A DNA stretch of 64,000 bases from Gemmatimonadota bacterium. Its GTDB lineage: Bacteria > Latescibacterota > UBA2968 > UBA8231. Location of the stretch: contig JABJJN010000053.1 of the NCBI GenBank assembly GCA_018660835.1, forward strand, positions 62,001 to 126,000, written 5' to 3'. The translations under genes were made by a program, and so were the position numbers. Below are positions 17,990 through 27,343 of the stretch, piece by piece. The notes beneath the pieces were generated by a model that was not told where the DNA came from, did no database searches, and saw nothing but the letters and a program-made list of their open reading frames with translations. Within the stretch, counting starts at the first letter, position 1; each line of letters opens with the position of its first letter.

Positions 17990-18750
17990 GCCTGATACGC
18001 AGGGCCGCAACCTTGATGTTGATCGGTTTCTGCATCGACGCTTGTGCGCCGCCGCCAAAGCCTATCCGGCGACCCGGTTGGGAACCTGCCACTGATGTGA
18101 CGACCTTGCTGCAGGGGGGCACTGCTTCTCTGGGTCACATCAAGACACTCACTGCCGCCGCCCGCGTCACCATCGCCGATGAGCAGACCACCCAATCTCT
18201 GAGTGCATCCTTTCAGTATCTGCCACCAGAGCTCCTGCGGATAGATGTACGCGGGCCACTCTTCAGGCATGTCCTGACAGCCGTGTTCGATGCCGACACG
18301 CTGTGGTCCCTTGCTGAAGGGAGACTGTCACGCTTTGCGGCCCGTCGAGGACTCGTCGACCTGCTGGACCTCGACTTGATGGGGGATGATCCGCGGATTG
18401 CGCTGCTTGGCTTGATGGATTCGACGCGCACTGGTGATGTCGTGGATGTCGAATACCCGCGGGCGGATCGCGCCGTGGCCGTGATTCGTGAGGCGCCTGG
18501 CGGGCAACGTCGCCTGTGGGTCGATATACTGTCTGGTTGGATCGTCGCAGAAGAGAGAATCGACGCAAGTGGCCAGCGCCGCTGGCGCCGAGAGCTAAGT
18601 GACCATGCACGCGTCAGTGATTCAGAAATCTTCCTGCCACGGCATGTGCGCATCGAGAGTAGAGGACGGTCACTCGATATTCAATACGACGAGTGGCGTG
18701 TGAATCGGGATCTCTCCCGTGCGAACCTATTCAAGGGGCTCGAGCACTAG
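17986..18750 (+). CDS. LolB/DUF4292-like lipoprotein
   Basis: A 254-residue protein with a signal peptide ending in the lipobox-like 'CIDACAPP'. The rest has the beta-strand rhythm of the LolA/LolB fold ('SASFQYLPPELLRIDVRGPL', later 'LPRHVRIESRGRSLDIQYD'). LolB receives lipoproteins at the outer membrane; DUF4292 proteins are relatives. The GTG start overlaps the TPR lipoprotein stop (GTGA), so the two are coupled. I infer an outer-membrane-facing lipid or lipoprotein binding role. Fold assignment is moderate. Confidence 0.65.
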   Translation: MSLIRRAATLMLIGFCIDACAPPPKPIRRPGWEPATDVTTLLQGGTASLGHIKTLTAAARVTIADEQTTQSLSASFQYLPPELLRIDVRGPLFRHVLTAVFDADTLWSLAEGRLSRFAARRGLVDLLDLDLMGDDPRIALLGLMDSTRTGDVVDVEYPRADRAVAVIREAPGGQRRLWVDILSGWIVAEERIDASGQRRWRRELSDHARVSDSEIFLPRHVRIESRGRSLDIQYDEWRVNRDLSRANLFKGLEH

Positions 18751-18763
18751 CCTGCCAAAATCA

Positions 18764-19774
18764 TCAGCGGCGGTCGTAGCGGATCCGCGGATCTAACCAG
18801 GCATACAACATATCGGCAAGCAGATTGATGAGAATGAAAAGGCTCGCCAGCAGCAGAACCCCTCCCTGGACGGCGCGGAAATCTCTCGATTGCACGGCCA
18901 GGAAGAGCCAGCGCCCAATCCCAGGCCAGGCGAAGATCGTCTCAGTGATGATTGCTCCTCCGAGTAGATAGCCGAATTCGAGGGCGATGACAGTTAGGGT
19001 GGGGATAAAGGCATTGCGCACAGCGTGGCGTAGAAGAACCAGACGCCTCGGTAGACCCTTCGCCCACGCGGTACGGATGTAATCTTCGCCAAGTACTTCC
19101 AGCAGACTCGAACGAGTCATACGCGCAATCACGGCCAATGGAATCGTTCCCAGTGTCACCGCTGGCAAGGCCAGGTGACGCAGGACATCACCGAAGGCCC
19201 GCAGGTCCCCGGCCAGAAGAGCATCCAGCAGATAGAATCCGGTCCTCGATTCCAGATAGGTGTATGACGACAGTCGGCCTGAGATGGGGAAAATGGGAAA
19301 GTTGACAGCGAGCAACAGGATCAGGACCAGGGCGAGCCAGAAGACAGGCATGGAAATACCTGCCGTCGCCACGGCCATACTGAAGTAGTCCACCGTGCTG
19401 CCGCGACGAACTGCGGCCAACAGTCCCAACCCAAGTCCTCCGACCATGGCAAACAACATCGCCGCGAGGGTGAGTTCACACGTTGCCGGGAAGCGACGAA
19501 AAACCTCTGTCGTCACTTTCTCGTGTGTGCGAAAGGAACGCCCAAGGTCGCCTTGGAGCAGGTCGACGACGAAGCGTCCGAACTGTTTGTAAAGAGGTTG
19601 ATCCAACCCCATCTCATGACGAAGAGCAGTCAGCGTCTCCGCGTTGGCCCGCTCGCCGAGCATGGCCTGGGCCGGATCGCCAGGCACAAGATGGATCATC
19701 AAGAAGACAGCAATGGAGATTCCTGCGAGGCTCGGTATCAGCAGCGCCAAGCGGCGCAAGATAAATCCGTGCAC
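18764..19774 (-). CDS. dppB: Peptide ABC transporter permease, DppB-like
   Basis: A 336-residue permease with six predicted membrane segments. The DppB N-terminus is clear ('LIPSLAGISIAVFLMIHLVPGDPA') and so is the EAA loop ('YIRTAWAKGLPRRLVLLRHA'). It forms the translocation pore with a DppC partner, here encoded on the other strand at 15246. It follows the substrate-binding protein by 26 bases and is the last gene of the long minus-strand run that begins at 27211. It converges with the LolB-like gene with only 13 bases between. Confidence 0.92.
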   Translation of the reverse strand: MHGFILRRLALLIPSLAGISIAVFLMIHLVPGDPAQAMLGERANAETLTALRHEMGLDQPLYKQFGRFVVDLLQGDLGRSFRTHEKVTTEVFRRFPATCELTLAAMLFAMVGGLGLGLLAAVRRGSTVDYFSMAVATAGISMPVFWLALVLILLLAVNFPIFPISGRLSSYTYLESRTGFYLLDALLAGDLRAFGDVLRHLALPAVTLGTIPLAVIARMTRSSLLEVLGEDYIRTAWAKGLPRRLVLLRHAVRNAFIPTLTVIALEFGYLLGGAIITETIFAWPGIGRWLFLAVQSRDFRAVQGGVLLLASLFILINLLADMLYAWLDPRIRYDRR

Positions 19775-19800
19775 GTGAAGTTTCGATCAGCCCGAGCGCG

Positions 19801-21387
19801 TCAATTTGACGTTGTGATATGGGTGGCGCTAAACCACTTGCTGCCAGTGGGGTGCAACTGGAAGCCATCGACCTGCCGGCGGAATGCAGCTGTCTGTGTC
19901 GCATGAACCAGGGGTACCCACGGCGCGTCTCTATGTATGATCCGCTGCGCTTCACGATACAACTGCGTACGTATTGCGGGGTCTGTCTGGGTTCTGCCGG
20001 CGACAAGGATGTCGTGCAATTCGTCGCTTCTATAGAAGGCAACATTCTGTGCAGGTTTGATCGCCGCCATCTTGTCGAGCAGGACGTAGAGGAAGTTGTC
20101 CGGATCACCATTGTCGCCGGTCCAGCCGAGCAAGCATAGATCATGGTGGCCGTTGAATACTTTGTCGAGATAGGTCGCCCATTCCATCGACACGATGCGC
20201 GCGCGTATTCCGACCTGTGCAAGGTCTGCCTGAATCGCTTGAGCAATCTTCTCAGGTTGAGGCATGTAGGGCCGAGGTGCGGGCATTGCCCACAATTCGG
20301 TATCGAAGCCGTTGGCAAAACCTGCCTCAGCCAATAACGCTCGGGCACGCGCAGGATCGTAGGCGTAGGGTTCGATGTCGTCGTTATAGCTCCACATCAT
20401 CGGCGGAATCGGGTTCTTGGCTGCCTCTGCTAAGCCACCATAGAAATTGTCGACAAGGGATTGCTTGTTGATGGCGTGATTCAGGGCCATCCGGACACGA
20501 CGATCATCGTAGGGAGGCTTGTCATTGTTCATCGCCAGATATCCTACGTTCATTCCTGGTTGCGTCAGCAGATTGATCTGATCATTGGCGCGCAGTTCAT
20601 CGAGGAACTCTGGACTCAGATTGTCCATTCCATGCAATGCACCGGCTCGCAACTCAAGAAAACGCACCGAGGGATCCTGGATCGAACGAAAAACAAGTCT
20701 CTTGATCTGCGGCTCAGGACCCCAGTATGAATCATTTCTAGCCAAGACGATGCGTTCATCCTTCAACCATTCGACGAAGCGAAAGGGTCCCGTGCCCACG
20801 GGATTCTTGAAGTAATCAGCGCCGTGGGTCCGCACGGCCGTCGGACTCACGGCAGCGCAGAAATTCATACCTAGATTCGACAGGAAGGGAGCATTGGGCG
20901 CCGCAAGACGCACGACGAAGGTCGAATCATTTGGCGCCGACATATCGGCGATGATATCGTCCATCCCCATGTCCTTCCAATACTGATACGAGCCGGCGGC
21001 GAGTTTGTGGAAGGGATGATCCGGGAAGAATTGGCGACCGAGGGAGAATAACATTGCCTCGGCGTTGAAGGGTGTGCCATCATGGAACTGAACGTCTGTG
21101 CGTAAGTGGAAGGTCCACTCAAGGCCTGACTCGTCGACGGACCACTCTCGCGCCAACTGCGGCACGACCTGTGTCGATCCAGGTGAATACGTGACCAGGG
21201 TCTCATAGAGATTATCGCAGACCTTGAAGGACTCGCCGTCCGTTTCAAGCGCCGGATCAAGCCCGACCGAATCTGAGCCTCTGCCGAAGACCAAGGTGTC
21301 CGCGGAGTGGCCTGAGCCACCACACGCTGCCAGGACGGTGAGACATGCGCCGAGCAGGACACGTCTAAACTGACTTATCGAAGTCAA
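19801..21387 (-). CDS. Peptide ABC transporter substrate-binding lipoprotein, DppA-like
   Basis: A 528-residue family 5 solute-binding protein (SBP_bac_5). It has a lipoprotein signal peptide ('LLGACLTVLAACGGSG') and the family pattern 'VCDNLYETLVTYSPG' followed by 'REWSVDESGLEWTFHLRTDV'. It captures a peptide or similar ligand in the periplasm for DppB/DppC. The TTG at 21387 overlaps the upstream stop as TTGA; the ORF-track start at 21720 lies inside the upstream gene and is rejected. Ligand is unknown. Confidence 0.92.
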   Translation of the reverse strand: MTSISQFRRVLLGACLTVLAACGGSGHSADTLVFGRGSDSVGLDPALETDGESFKVCDNLYETLVTYSPGSTQVVPQLAREWSVDESGLEWTFHLRTDVQFHDGTPFNAEAMLFSLGRQFFPDHPFHKLAAGSYQYWKDMGMDDIIADMSAPNDSTFVVRLAAPNAPFLSNLGMNFCAAVSPTAVRTHGADYFKNPVGTGPFRFVEWLKDERIVLARNDSYWGPEPQIKRLVFRSIQDPSVRFLELRAGALHGMDNLSPEFLDELRANDQINLLTQPGMNVGYLAMNNDKPPYDDRRVRMALNHAINKQSLVDNFYGGLAEAAKNPIPPMMWSYNDDIEPYAYDPARARALLAEAGFANGFDTELWAMPAPRPYMPQPEKIAQAIQADLAQVGIRARIVSMEWATYLDKVFNGHHDLCLLGWTGDNGDPDNFLYVLLDKMAAIKPAQNVAFYRSDELHDILVAGRTQTDPAIRTQLYREAQRIIHRDAPWVPLVHATQTAAFRRQVDGFQLHPTGSKWFSATHITTSN

Positions 21388-22013
21388 GGTGAGTTTGCGG
21401 TATCGCGAGCTGCGACTTCGGCAGCACTGCGCAACTGCACGATGTCTCGAGGCTCGCGTCGCATCAGCCGCAGCCACTGTGTCATGGAGCGCAGATTGGT
21501 CGCCACCAGAGATCTGTGCATGAGACGCAGCCACTGCCGTTTTCCCGCACTGTTGTCGAAAGCGACCGGCCCAGGCAGTCCCTTGTCCTGTTCCGGATAG
21601 AGTATCCGGGCTTCGCTCGAGTAGATCCATGCCTGATGGCCGTGAGCCATGTCTTGCAAGTAGAATCGTCCACTCGGCCAACGAGTGCTGCGTGTCAGCA
21701 GGGCGATGCGTTTTCCCCATTGTATAAACTGATCCTCGAAGGTGAGCGGATAAAGCCCCAGGTGAGGGTCGTGGAAGCGCTCTGGATCGTAGCGGACGAT
21801 GAGATCATACACGACTGCCGTGTCTGTCGAATCGGGTTCGACGACGACCTGCGTAAGTACTTGCAGATAGGCACGCTCATTAGGACCTGCCATCGCTGAA
21901 CGAAGATAGGAGGACGCCGAGTCCAGCTCGGCTGGTGACAACACCTCCTGTGCTGAGGTGCGAGAAGACAGAAGTATTACGACACCCAGGCATACACCAT
22001 GAAGCAGCCGCAT
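21384..22013 (-). CDS. Exported hypothetical protein
   Basis: Using ATG 22013 gives 209 residues that begin with a clean signal peptide ('LHGVCLGVVILLSSRTSAQ'). I do not recognise the mature part. It contains a Tyr/Trp/Arg-rich middle ('RSTRWPSGRFYLQDMAHGHQ') and an Arg-rich C-terminal helix region. The longer ORF-track start at 22190 would overlap the preceding isomerase gene. It is coupled to the binding-protein gene by TTGA, so it may be an accessory of the peptide transporter or simply share its transcript. Confidence 0.6.
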   Translation of the reverse strand: MRLLHGVCLGVVILLSSRTSAQEVLSPAELDSASSYLRSAMAGPNERAYLQVLTQVVVEPDSTDTAVVYDLIVRYDPERFHDPHLGLYPLTFEDQFIQWGKRIALLTRSTRWPSGRFYLQDMAHGHQAWIYSSEARILYPEQDKGLPGPVAFDNSAGKRQWLRLMHRSLVATNLRSMTQWLRLMRREPRDIVQLRSAAEVAARDTANSP

Positions 22014-22071
22014 ACCACGTGACTGGCCTCGCCATCGGCATGTGACTGCCCGCACGGGTTGCCTGGCTCGG

Positions 22072-23064
22072 CTACTCTGCAAAGGCAGCGTCGAAGGCAG
22101 CATCGGATGGCTCGAAGTCCACATCCTTGACGAAGGCGCATGCTTCCTCAGCACCGTGTTCTCTATCCATCCCTCCGTCTTCCCACTCAACTGACAGAGG
22201 TCCCTGGTAGTTGATGCGATTCAAGGCACGGATGATCTCCTCAAAGTCGATGTTGCCTCGACCCAAGGACCGAAAGTCCCAGAAACGTCTGCGATCGCCG
22301 AAGGCCACGTGGCCACCAAAGACACCGGCCTCGGTGGGCGAGGCAGACCAACCGACATCCTTCATATGGGCGTGAAAGATTCGATCAGGAAAGCGATAAA
22401 TGAATTCGACGTAGTCAACGCCCTGATAACCGAGATGACTTGGATCGTAGTTGAAGCCGAAGGCAGGGTGCCCGTCGACGGCCTCGATGGCGCGCTCTGC
22501 AGAGGCGATATCGAAAGCGATCTCCGTGGGATGCACCTCGAGGGCAAACTTCACGCCATGCTTCTGAAAATCGTCGAGAATTGGTTTGAAACGACGGCCA
22601 AAATCGGCGAAGCCATCATCGATCATGGAGTCTGGTGTCGGTGGAAAGGAATAGAGCAGGTGCCAGATCGAACTGCCCGTGAAACCATTCACGACATCCA
22701 CACCGAGTCGGGCTGCAGCGGCAGCCGTTTTCTTCAACTCTTCAGCCGCTCGCTGCCTTACACCCTCAGGCTCACCGTCGCCCCAGACATAGGGTGGCAG
22801 AATTGCCTCGTGCCGAGCATCGATATTGTCACAGACGGCCTGGCCCACCAAGTGTGCGGAAATCGAAAACAGCTGGAGATCAGATTTTTCCAGCAGTTCA
22901 CGTCGGCCATTGCAGTAAGCTTCGTCCGCCTTGTCTACTTCAAAGTGATCACCCCAGCAGGCCAACTCAAGACCATCATAGCCGAAGTCGGCAGCCTTCT
23001 GGCACATCGTTTCGATGCCCAGATCTGCCCATTGTCCGGTAAATAGAGTGACGGGTCGTGCCAT
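22072..23064 (-). CDS. Sugar phosphate isomerase/epimerase family protein (TIM barrel)
   Basis: A 330-residue protein of the xylose isomerase-like TIM-barrel superfamily (AP_endonuc_2). Candidate metal ligands stand in order: Glu in '[13 protein letters not shown]' (near 175), Asp and His in 'NYDPSHLG' (near 207), His in 'IFHAHMKDV' (near 232) and Glu in '[11 protein letters not shown]' (near 296). These proteins isomerise or epimerise ketoses or inositol derivatives in sugar catabolism. ATG 23064 follows 'aggagagc'. It belongs functionally with the Gfo/Idh/MocA genes at the right end of the window, although it lies far from them. Substrate unknown. Confidence 0.87.
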   Translation of the reverse strand: MARPVTLFTGQWADLGIETMCQKAADFGYDGLELACWGDHFEVDKADEAYCNGRRELLEKSDLQLFSISAHLVGQAVCDNIDARHEAILPPYVWGDGEPEGVRQRAAEELKKTAAAAARLGVDVVNGFTGSSIWHLLYSFPPTPDSMIDDGFADFGRRFKPILDDFQKHGVKFALEVHPTEIAFDIASAERAIEAVDGHPAFGFNYDPSHLGYQGVDYVEFIYRFPDRIFHAHMKDVGWSASPTEAGVFGGHVAFGDRRRFWDFRSLGRGNIDFEEIIRALNRINYQGPLSVEWEDGGMDREHGAEEACAFVKDVDFEPSDAAFDAAFAE

Positions 23065-23180
23065 GGGCGGTGCTCTCCTGATGACGTTGGGGGCTACTGG
23101 TGAATGTGTCGGGGCCTTGGCCCAGTTGAGTGCTGTAAATACGCCGCCTCTGGGCGGGTGTCAACTGCGGTTCGTCTGGA

Positions 23181-23963
23181 TCAGCGCCTGGCCGCCTTCA
23201 TCCGACGCAAGTCGACATCGAAGACACGCAGCAAGCGGCCAGAGAATTCACCGATGACCTCAGGAATGCTGTCATCGTCTATATCAAGCAATCCGATTCT
23301 TTCACCAAAGGATTCCGGTGATTGCCACTCGAGATCCCGGTAGCGGGCGTCAAAGACGAAGCCATCATTCAAGACGATCTCTTCGGCTCCGTCACCGTCC
23401 ACATCACCAACGAGCATCTCCGTTGCCGTGATGTTGTCCTGATCTGAGCGCCACTCTTCGAATTGGTCACGTCCATCGTAGACGATCAAACGACCGTCAG
23501 CGACAAACAGGATCTCCTCCTGCGGATCATCGTCGACGTTGTGCAAATGCATCGCCGTAATGCGCTCGTAGTCGGTCGGTGGATTTGACCAGATTGTGTG
23601 ATAGTCTGCTCGATCGAGGAAATGGAAGCGCCCGGATTCTGTGAAAAGAATGATCTCGTCAAGCTCGTCGAGATTGATGTCGGCAATGAAGATCCCTGCG
23701 ATGGGACCTTCGAAATACTCGCTTATCCAGATCTCGTCGAAAGCCTCCTCTTCACCACGCTGCTCGTATACATGAACAAATCCGTGGGCATCGCCCATCA
23801 TTAGACGAGTGGGCTGATCCTCTGTCGCCGGAAGCGTGACGGCTGCGCCAAATTCGCCGAGAGCACCACGACCCAATTGCAGATGGTGTTGCGCAGCAAC
23901 GGACAGTGGCAGGCAGACGACGGCAACGAGCAAAACGAGGCTCAGGCGTCGACGAATCTGCAT
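23181..23963 (-). CDS. Exported FG-GAP/VCBS-repeat protein
   Basis: A 260-residue protein starting at ATG 23963, which has a signal peptide ('LSLVLLVAVVCLPLSVAAQ') and a 'tggag' ribosome binding site. The mature part has at least three Ca-binding FG-GAP-type blades with DxDxDG-like loops ('ADINLDELDEIILF', 'DVDGDGAEEIVLNDG', 'DIDDDSIPEVIGEF'). It probably forms part of a beta-propeller outside the cytoplasm. It lies 14 bases after larC on the same transcript, but no functional link is evident. The ORF-track N-terminus from 24071 overlaps larC and is rejected. Confidence 0.8.
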   Translation of the reverse strand: MQIRRRLSLVLLVAVVCLPLSVAAQHHLQLGRGALGEFGAAVTLPATEDQPTRLMMGDAHGFVHVYEQRGEEEAFDEIWISEYFEGPIAGIFIADINLDELDEIILFTESGRFHFLDRADYHTIWSNPPTDYERITAMHLHNVDDDPQEEILFVADGRLIVYDGRDQFEEWRSDQDNITATEMLVGDVDGDGAEEIVLNDGFVFDARYRDLEWQSPESFGERIGLLDIDDDSIPEVIGEFSGRLLRVFDVDLRRMKAARR

Positions 23964-23977
23964 GGGCAACTCCAAAG

Positions 23978-25327
23978 TCAGGAGGTCGGCTGCTTGGCAG
24001 AATGTGCTGCCATTGCCGCCGTGTATACGCTCAAGATCGGGATCATCAGCTGTTTGGCAAGTCGAGCACAATCTTCATACTCCGGGGCGCCCCGGTTGCG
24101 GCCATCAACGGACGTTACCTTCACGCGAACATCTCCGAAGGGGGTCGCAACTGTTTCCCATGTACGGGGGAGGATCTGTCGCGTCACCCCGTGCGTGCGG
24201 ACCCCCAACGTCGTTGTCTCCGACAGCACAATCTTGGTCAGTGGTTCGACATCGACAGGATCGCACAACACGCTGAGCAGGTGACCGGGGCGTCCCTTCT
24301 TCATTAGAATCGGCGTGACGAAGACATCGCGAGCACCGCTCTCAAAAAGACGGTCAAAGAGAAATGAGAATATCTCCGGATTCATATCGTCGAGATTGGC
24401 GTCTATCAAGACGCAATCGCTGTCGCTGGTGCCCTCCACGGCCACGCCCAGGCGTAGACGTAAGACGTTAGGGCGACCTTCAAGATCCCGACGGCCGGCG
24501 CCATAGCCGTTGCCTTGCAGGGTGAGAGGAGGGCACGCCCGACCATATCCTGCACAGATCGTGGTCAGAATTGCTGCCCCAGTCGGCGTGAGCAACTCTG
24601 CAGGTACGTCAGTCTGCACCATAGGCACGCCCTGGCAGAGGGCGACGACGCCAGGCACGGGGACGGGGTAACGTCCGTGAGCACAGCGAACCGTACCACT
24701 GCCGCAATGCAGAGCAGAAGAAAAGATCTGCGTCACGCCCAACGACTTCAGGCCTGCTACGGCACCAACGATATCGACGAGAGCGTCTGCACTACCCACT
24801 TCATGAAGCCCCACTGTGTCGACGTCGGCACCATGGACGGATGCCTCCGCTGTGGCGAGGCGTCGGTAGATCTCAGTAGCCGTTTCCTTGATCTCGTCAG
24901 CAAGGCCACTGCGGTCGATCTGCTCCAGTAGCGCCGACACGCGGATATGATCGTGGTGATGGTCACTGTGTGAATGGCTGTGAGTGCCGTGGGATTCGGT
25001 GCCATCCGTAGCGGGCTCACCCGGGTCAGGGTGATGGCCGTCGGCCGAATGCTTGTGTTCATGTGGATGCTTGTGCTGTGTGCCCGAAATCGTCTCCGCA
25101 GACAGGTGATGCTCCTGGGTTTCCTGAACGGGTTGACCATCGATCTCGACCTCGACTCGCGAAGACGAAATACCGCAGCGCATCACACGCTCATGGCGCA
25201 GGCGTGCCCCGATGTCGAGCAAATCGATGCTCTGCTGGAGTTGTTCGAGAGGAAGTCCCGCGTCAATGATGGCACCCAGGATCATGTCGCCGGACGCGCC
25301 CGACTGACAATCGAAGTAGCCGATCAT
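23978..25327 (-). CDS. larC: Nickel pincer cofactor biosynthesis protein LarC
   Basis: A 449-residue LarC. It inserts nickel into the pyridinium-dithiocarboxylate mononucleotide to complete the nickel-pincer nucleotide used by lactate racemase-like enzymes. The N-terminal signature 'YFDCQSGASGDMILGA' is clear, as are 'VDTVGLHEVGSADALVDIVG' and the C-terminal LarC2 part ('LIDANLDDMNPEIF'). A His-rich insert of about 50 residues (about 85-135, 'HSHSHSDHHHDH') lies between, as in many LarC proteins. LarB, LarE and LarA are not in the window. ATG 25327 is used; the ORF-track extension to 25471 covers the upstream gene. Confidence 0.94.
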   Translation of the reverse strand: MIGYFDCQSGASGDMILGAIIDAGLPLEQLQQSIDLLDIGARLRHERVMRCGISSSRVEVEIDGQPVQETQEHHLSAETISGTQHKHPHEHKHSADGHHPDPGEPATDGTESHGTHSHSHSDHHHDHIRVSALLEQIDRSGLADEIKETATEIYRRLATAEASVHGADVDTVGLHEVGSADALVDIVGAVAGLKSLGVTQIFSSALHCGSGTVRCAHGRYPVPVPGVVALCQGVPMVQTDVPAELLTPTGAAILTTICAGYGRACPPLTLQGNGYGAGRRDLEGRPNVLRLRLGVAVEGTSDSDCVLIDANLDDMNPEIFSFLFDRLFESGARDVFVTPILMKKGRPGHLLSVLCDPVDVEPLTKIVLSETTTLGVRTHGVTRQILPRTWETVATPFGDVRVKVTSVDGRNRGAPEYEDCARLAKQLMIPILSVYTAAMAAHSAKQPTS

Positions 25328-25355
25328 GACGAGTGACGGGCCGTCAGGATGGGGA

Positions 25356-25778
25356 TCACGTAGATGCGGGAGATGGTGCGGATGTGCGACGAAACTCGTC
25401 GCGTCGTCGAGCCCAGTCGAGTTCGTGGGCAAAGTCGAAGACACCATCAAAGTCTTCGATATTGTCATCATCCGTGCGACTCATGAGATTGCCGTTGACG
25501 AGATTGAAGACAATCTCGCCAAAATCACGCGTCTGATGCACACCCCAATGCTCGAAGACGGTCCGTGCCATGGGACCAAACCGATTCAGCGCGTACTCGC
25601 TGATTCCGTAGACGAGATCTCGACCCGACACGTGCCGTTGCTCTCGTGGCATGGAGGTCTTGCCGAGTTTCTCTACCGTATGCTGGAGTGCATCGTAGAT
25701 AAACAGATACGCCGCACGCGCGTAGCGACCATCTTGCTCGGCAACCGCCTCGATCTCCTGAAGGAATCCATCATCCAT
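25356..25778 (-). CDS. Minf_1886/TIGR04138 family protein
   Basis: A small protein of 140 residues matching the family I know as TIGR04138/Minf_1886, common in Planctomycetes and Verrucomicrobia. Recognisable parts are 'DGRYARAAYLFIYDAL' near residue 15, 'HVSGRDLVYGI' and 'FGPMARTVFEHWGVHQT' followed by 'DFGEIVFNLV'. Function is unknown. ATG 25778 matches the usual family start, but a TTG at 25817 overlaps the upstream M23 stop (TTGA) and would add 13 residues. It sits between larC and the M23 peptidase gene with small gaps. Confidence 0.85.
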   Translation of the reverse strand: MDDGFLQEIEAVAEQDGRYARAAYLFIYDALQHTVEKLGKTSMPREQRHVSGRDLVYGISEYALNRFGPMARTVFEHWGVHQTRDFGEIVFNLVNGNLMSRTDDDNIEDFDGVFDFAHELDWARRRDEFRRTSAPSPAST

Positions 25779-25813
25779 AGTAGTCGTAAGACAGCCCTTC
25801 GTAACGGGAACTG

Positions 25814-27211
25814 TCAAGGGCTCGCTGGACCGACATCGGCCAGTTGGATGCTTGCAGTGGAGGTGACAGCTGGCAATCGTGCCAGCATTCTGTCGCGGTG
25901 CACGGCAAAGGCGGGCAGGCTCTCGGGACCCAGTGGGGCACCGCGTCGGTCTTCGTTGACGTTCGTAGGATTCATGTGCCGGCCGTTGCGGATCAACTCA
26001 TAGTGCAGATGTGGGCCCGTCGCACGTCCTGTGGCACCCACACGGCCAATGAGCGTTTTCTGCTCGACAGACTGTCCCTTCTTCACATGGATGCGACTCA
26101 AGTGAGCGTAACGCGTCCGGTATCCATTTGGGTGCGAGATCTCGACCATCTTGCCATAGCCGCCATTCCAGCCTGCATGCGTCACACGCCCTCTTGCCGT
26201 CGCGTGGACGCGGGTTCCCGGGTTGGCAGCGTAGTCCGTGCCAAGATGGGGGACATTCTTCTTCAGAATCGGATGGAAACGCCGGCGATTGAAGTGTGAG
26301 CTGATCCGTCGGTAGTCCATCGGCTTGAGAAGAAACAAGCGAGCCAGGGACTGACCACGCTCATCATAGTAGCCGTTCACACCGGTCGGATCCTGATAGT
26401 GAAAACCGGTGTGGTTGACGACCTGTCCACGATATCTGGCAAGCAATACTTCATCGTAGCGGATGAATCGGTCTCCCAGATAGGACTTGCTCACGATCAA
26501 CTCCAGTTCATCCCCCTGGCGTGGATCTTTGTGGAAGTCGATGACAGCGGCGAATATCTCATCGGCGACAATGTCGGTCAGCGCATCGCCCTCACCTGCG
26601 GCACGGATGGCATTGGCCAGGTTGTCTTCGATGACAACACGCAAGACGCGGGTCTGTTCGATGAGGGGTAGGACTGAGACACTGGCAACCAATTCATCCC
26701 CCTCACGTTCGACGAGTACGGGATGTTGTGGATTGGCGACCGGTGTGTATTCGAAACGTGCTACGACGTGAGCCGAGTCCAGCGTCAGGACAAAGCTGTC
26801 ACCTTCGCGCGAAGAGCGCTTTGCGTCGAAAACCGGTTGCAGCGCATTGCTGAGGAGCGCAATCTGCAACTCAGATACATCGTGTTTTTTTAGAGACAGA
26901 TAGATGGAGCCATCACCGTCGAGTGTATCGTGGACGACCTGTTGCAGGATTTGGGGCACCACAGCGACGATGTGCTCTTCAAAGACCGCGGGTGCCGTAA
27001 CGACGGGTACGATGACGCCATCTGCGATGACAGGAGCAACCTGCTGAGCCTCTGCTGACTCGATGAGGCTCGTACCACCCTTGTGCAAGTCGATACGCAA
27101 CCAGGTAAGCCCTGCCAGGCACGCAAGAAAACCCCAGAAAACGAGGGAATGTCGTGCGGGTGAGACGGAATTTCTCGTCGTAGCGAGAGGCTCTCGCGGC
27201 GGCTTTATCAT
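25814..27211 (-). CDS. M23 family peptidoglycan endopeptidase
   Basis: A 465-residue membrane-anchored or secreted metallopeptidase that cuts peptidoglycan cross-links. The N-terminus is short and basic, followed by a membrane segment ('HSLVFWGFLACLAGLTWL', residues about 24-41). A long middle region contains an OapA/LysM-like part. The LytM/M23 domain has the Zn ligands in 'HLGTDYAA' near residue 320 and 'GPHLHYELI' near 400. ATG 27211 is chosen; the ORF-track start at 27283 lies at or before the predicted transcription start. It is the first gene of the minus-strand run and has a strong promoter. Confidence 0.92.
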   Translation of the reverse strand: MIKPPREPLATTRNSVSPARHSLVFWGFLACLAGLTWLRIDLHKGGTSLIESAEAQQVAPVIADGVIVPVVTAPAVFEEHIVAVVPQILQQVVHDTLDGDGSIYLSLKKHDVSELQIALLSNALQPVFDAKRSSREGDSFVLTLDSAHVVARFEYTPVANPQHPVLVEREGDELVASVSVLPLIEQTRVLRVVIEDNLANAIRAAGEGDALTDIVADEIFAAVIDFHKDPRQGDELELIVSKSYLGDRFIRYDEVLLARYRGQVVNHTGFHYQDPTGVNGYYDERGQSLARLFLLKPMDYRRISSHFNRRRFHPILKKNVPHLGTDYAANPGTRVHATARGRVTHAGWNGGYGKMVEISHPNGYRTRYAHLSRIHVKKGQSVEQKTLIGRVGATGRATGPHLHYELIRNGRHMNPTNVNEDRRGAPLGPESLPAFAVHRDRMLARLPAVTSTASIQLADVGPASP

Positions 27212-27246
27212 GGCAATGTTGTCGGATTTTTTGCTAGGTGTCAGGG

Positions 27247-27276
27247 TTGGCAATATTGCTGCAAACCGAGTATTAT
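27247..27276 (+). promoter_or_regulatory. Sigma-70-type promoter for rlmN
   Basis: 'TTGGCA', 18 bases, then 'TATTAT' on the plus strand, 10 of 12 matches, ends 67 bases before the rlmN start. Its -10 box shares bases with the divergent promoter on the minus strand. Confidence 0.5.
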
Positions 27277-27303
27277 TATACACCTATGGCCGTTTTGCGT
27301 CAA
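27275..27303 (-). promoter_or_regulatory. Strong sigma-70-type promoter for the M23 gene run
   Basis: On the minus strand 'TTGACG', 17 bases, then 'TATAAT' lie about 64 bases before the M23 ATG. The match to consensus is 11 of 12 with ideal spacing. It overlaps the -10 box of the promoter proposed for rlmN on the other strand. Confidence 0.72.
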
Positions 27304-27343
27304 GAAAATTTGGCCCCTTCTCCCTCCCCACAAGCGATGCACC

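Noticed and set aside
21388-21720. N-terminal part of the 639-residue ORF before the binding protein
   Set aside because: It is the shadow of the exported hypothetical gene; the signal peptide starts just after 21387.
24940-25080. His-rich stretch in larC as a separate metal-binding gene
   Set aside because: It is an in-frame insert typical of LarC proteins.
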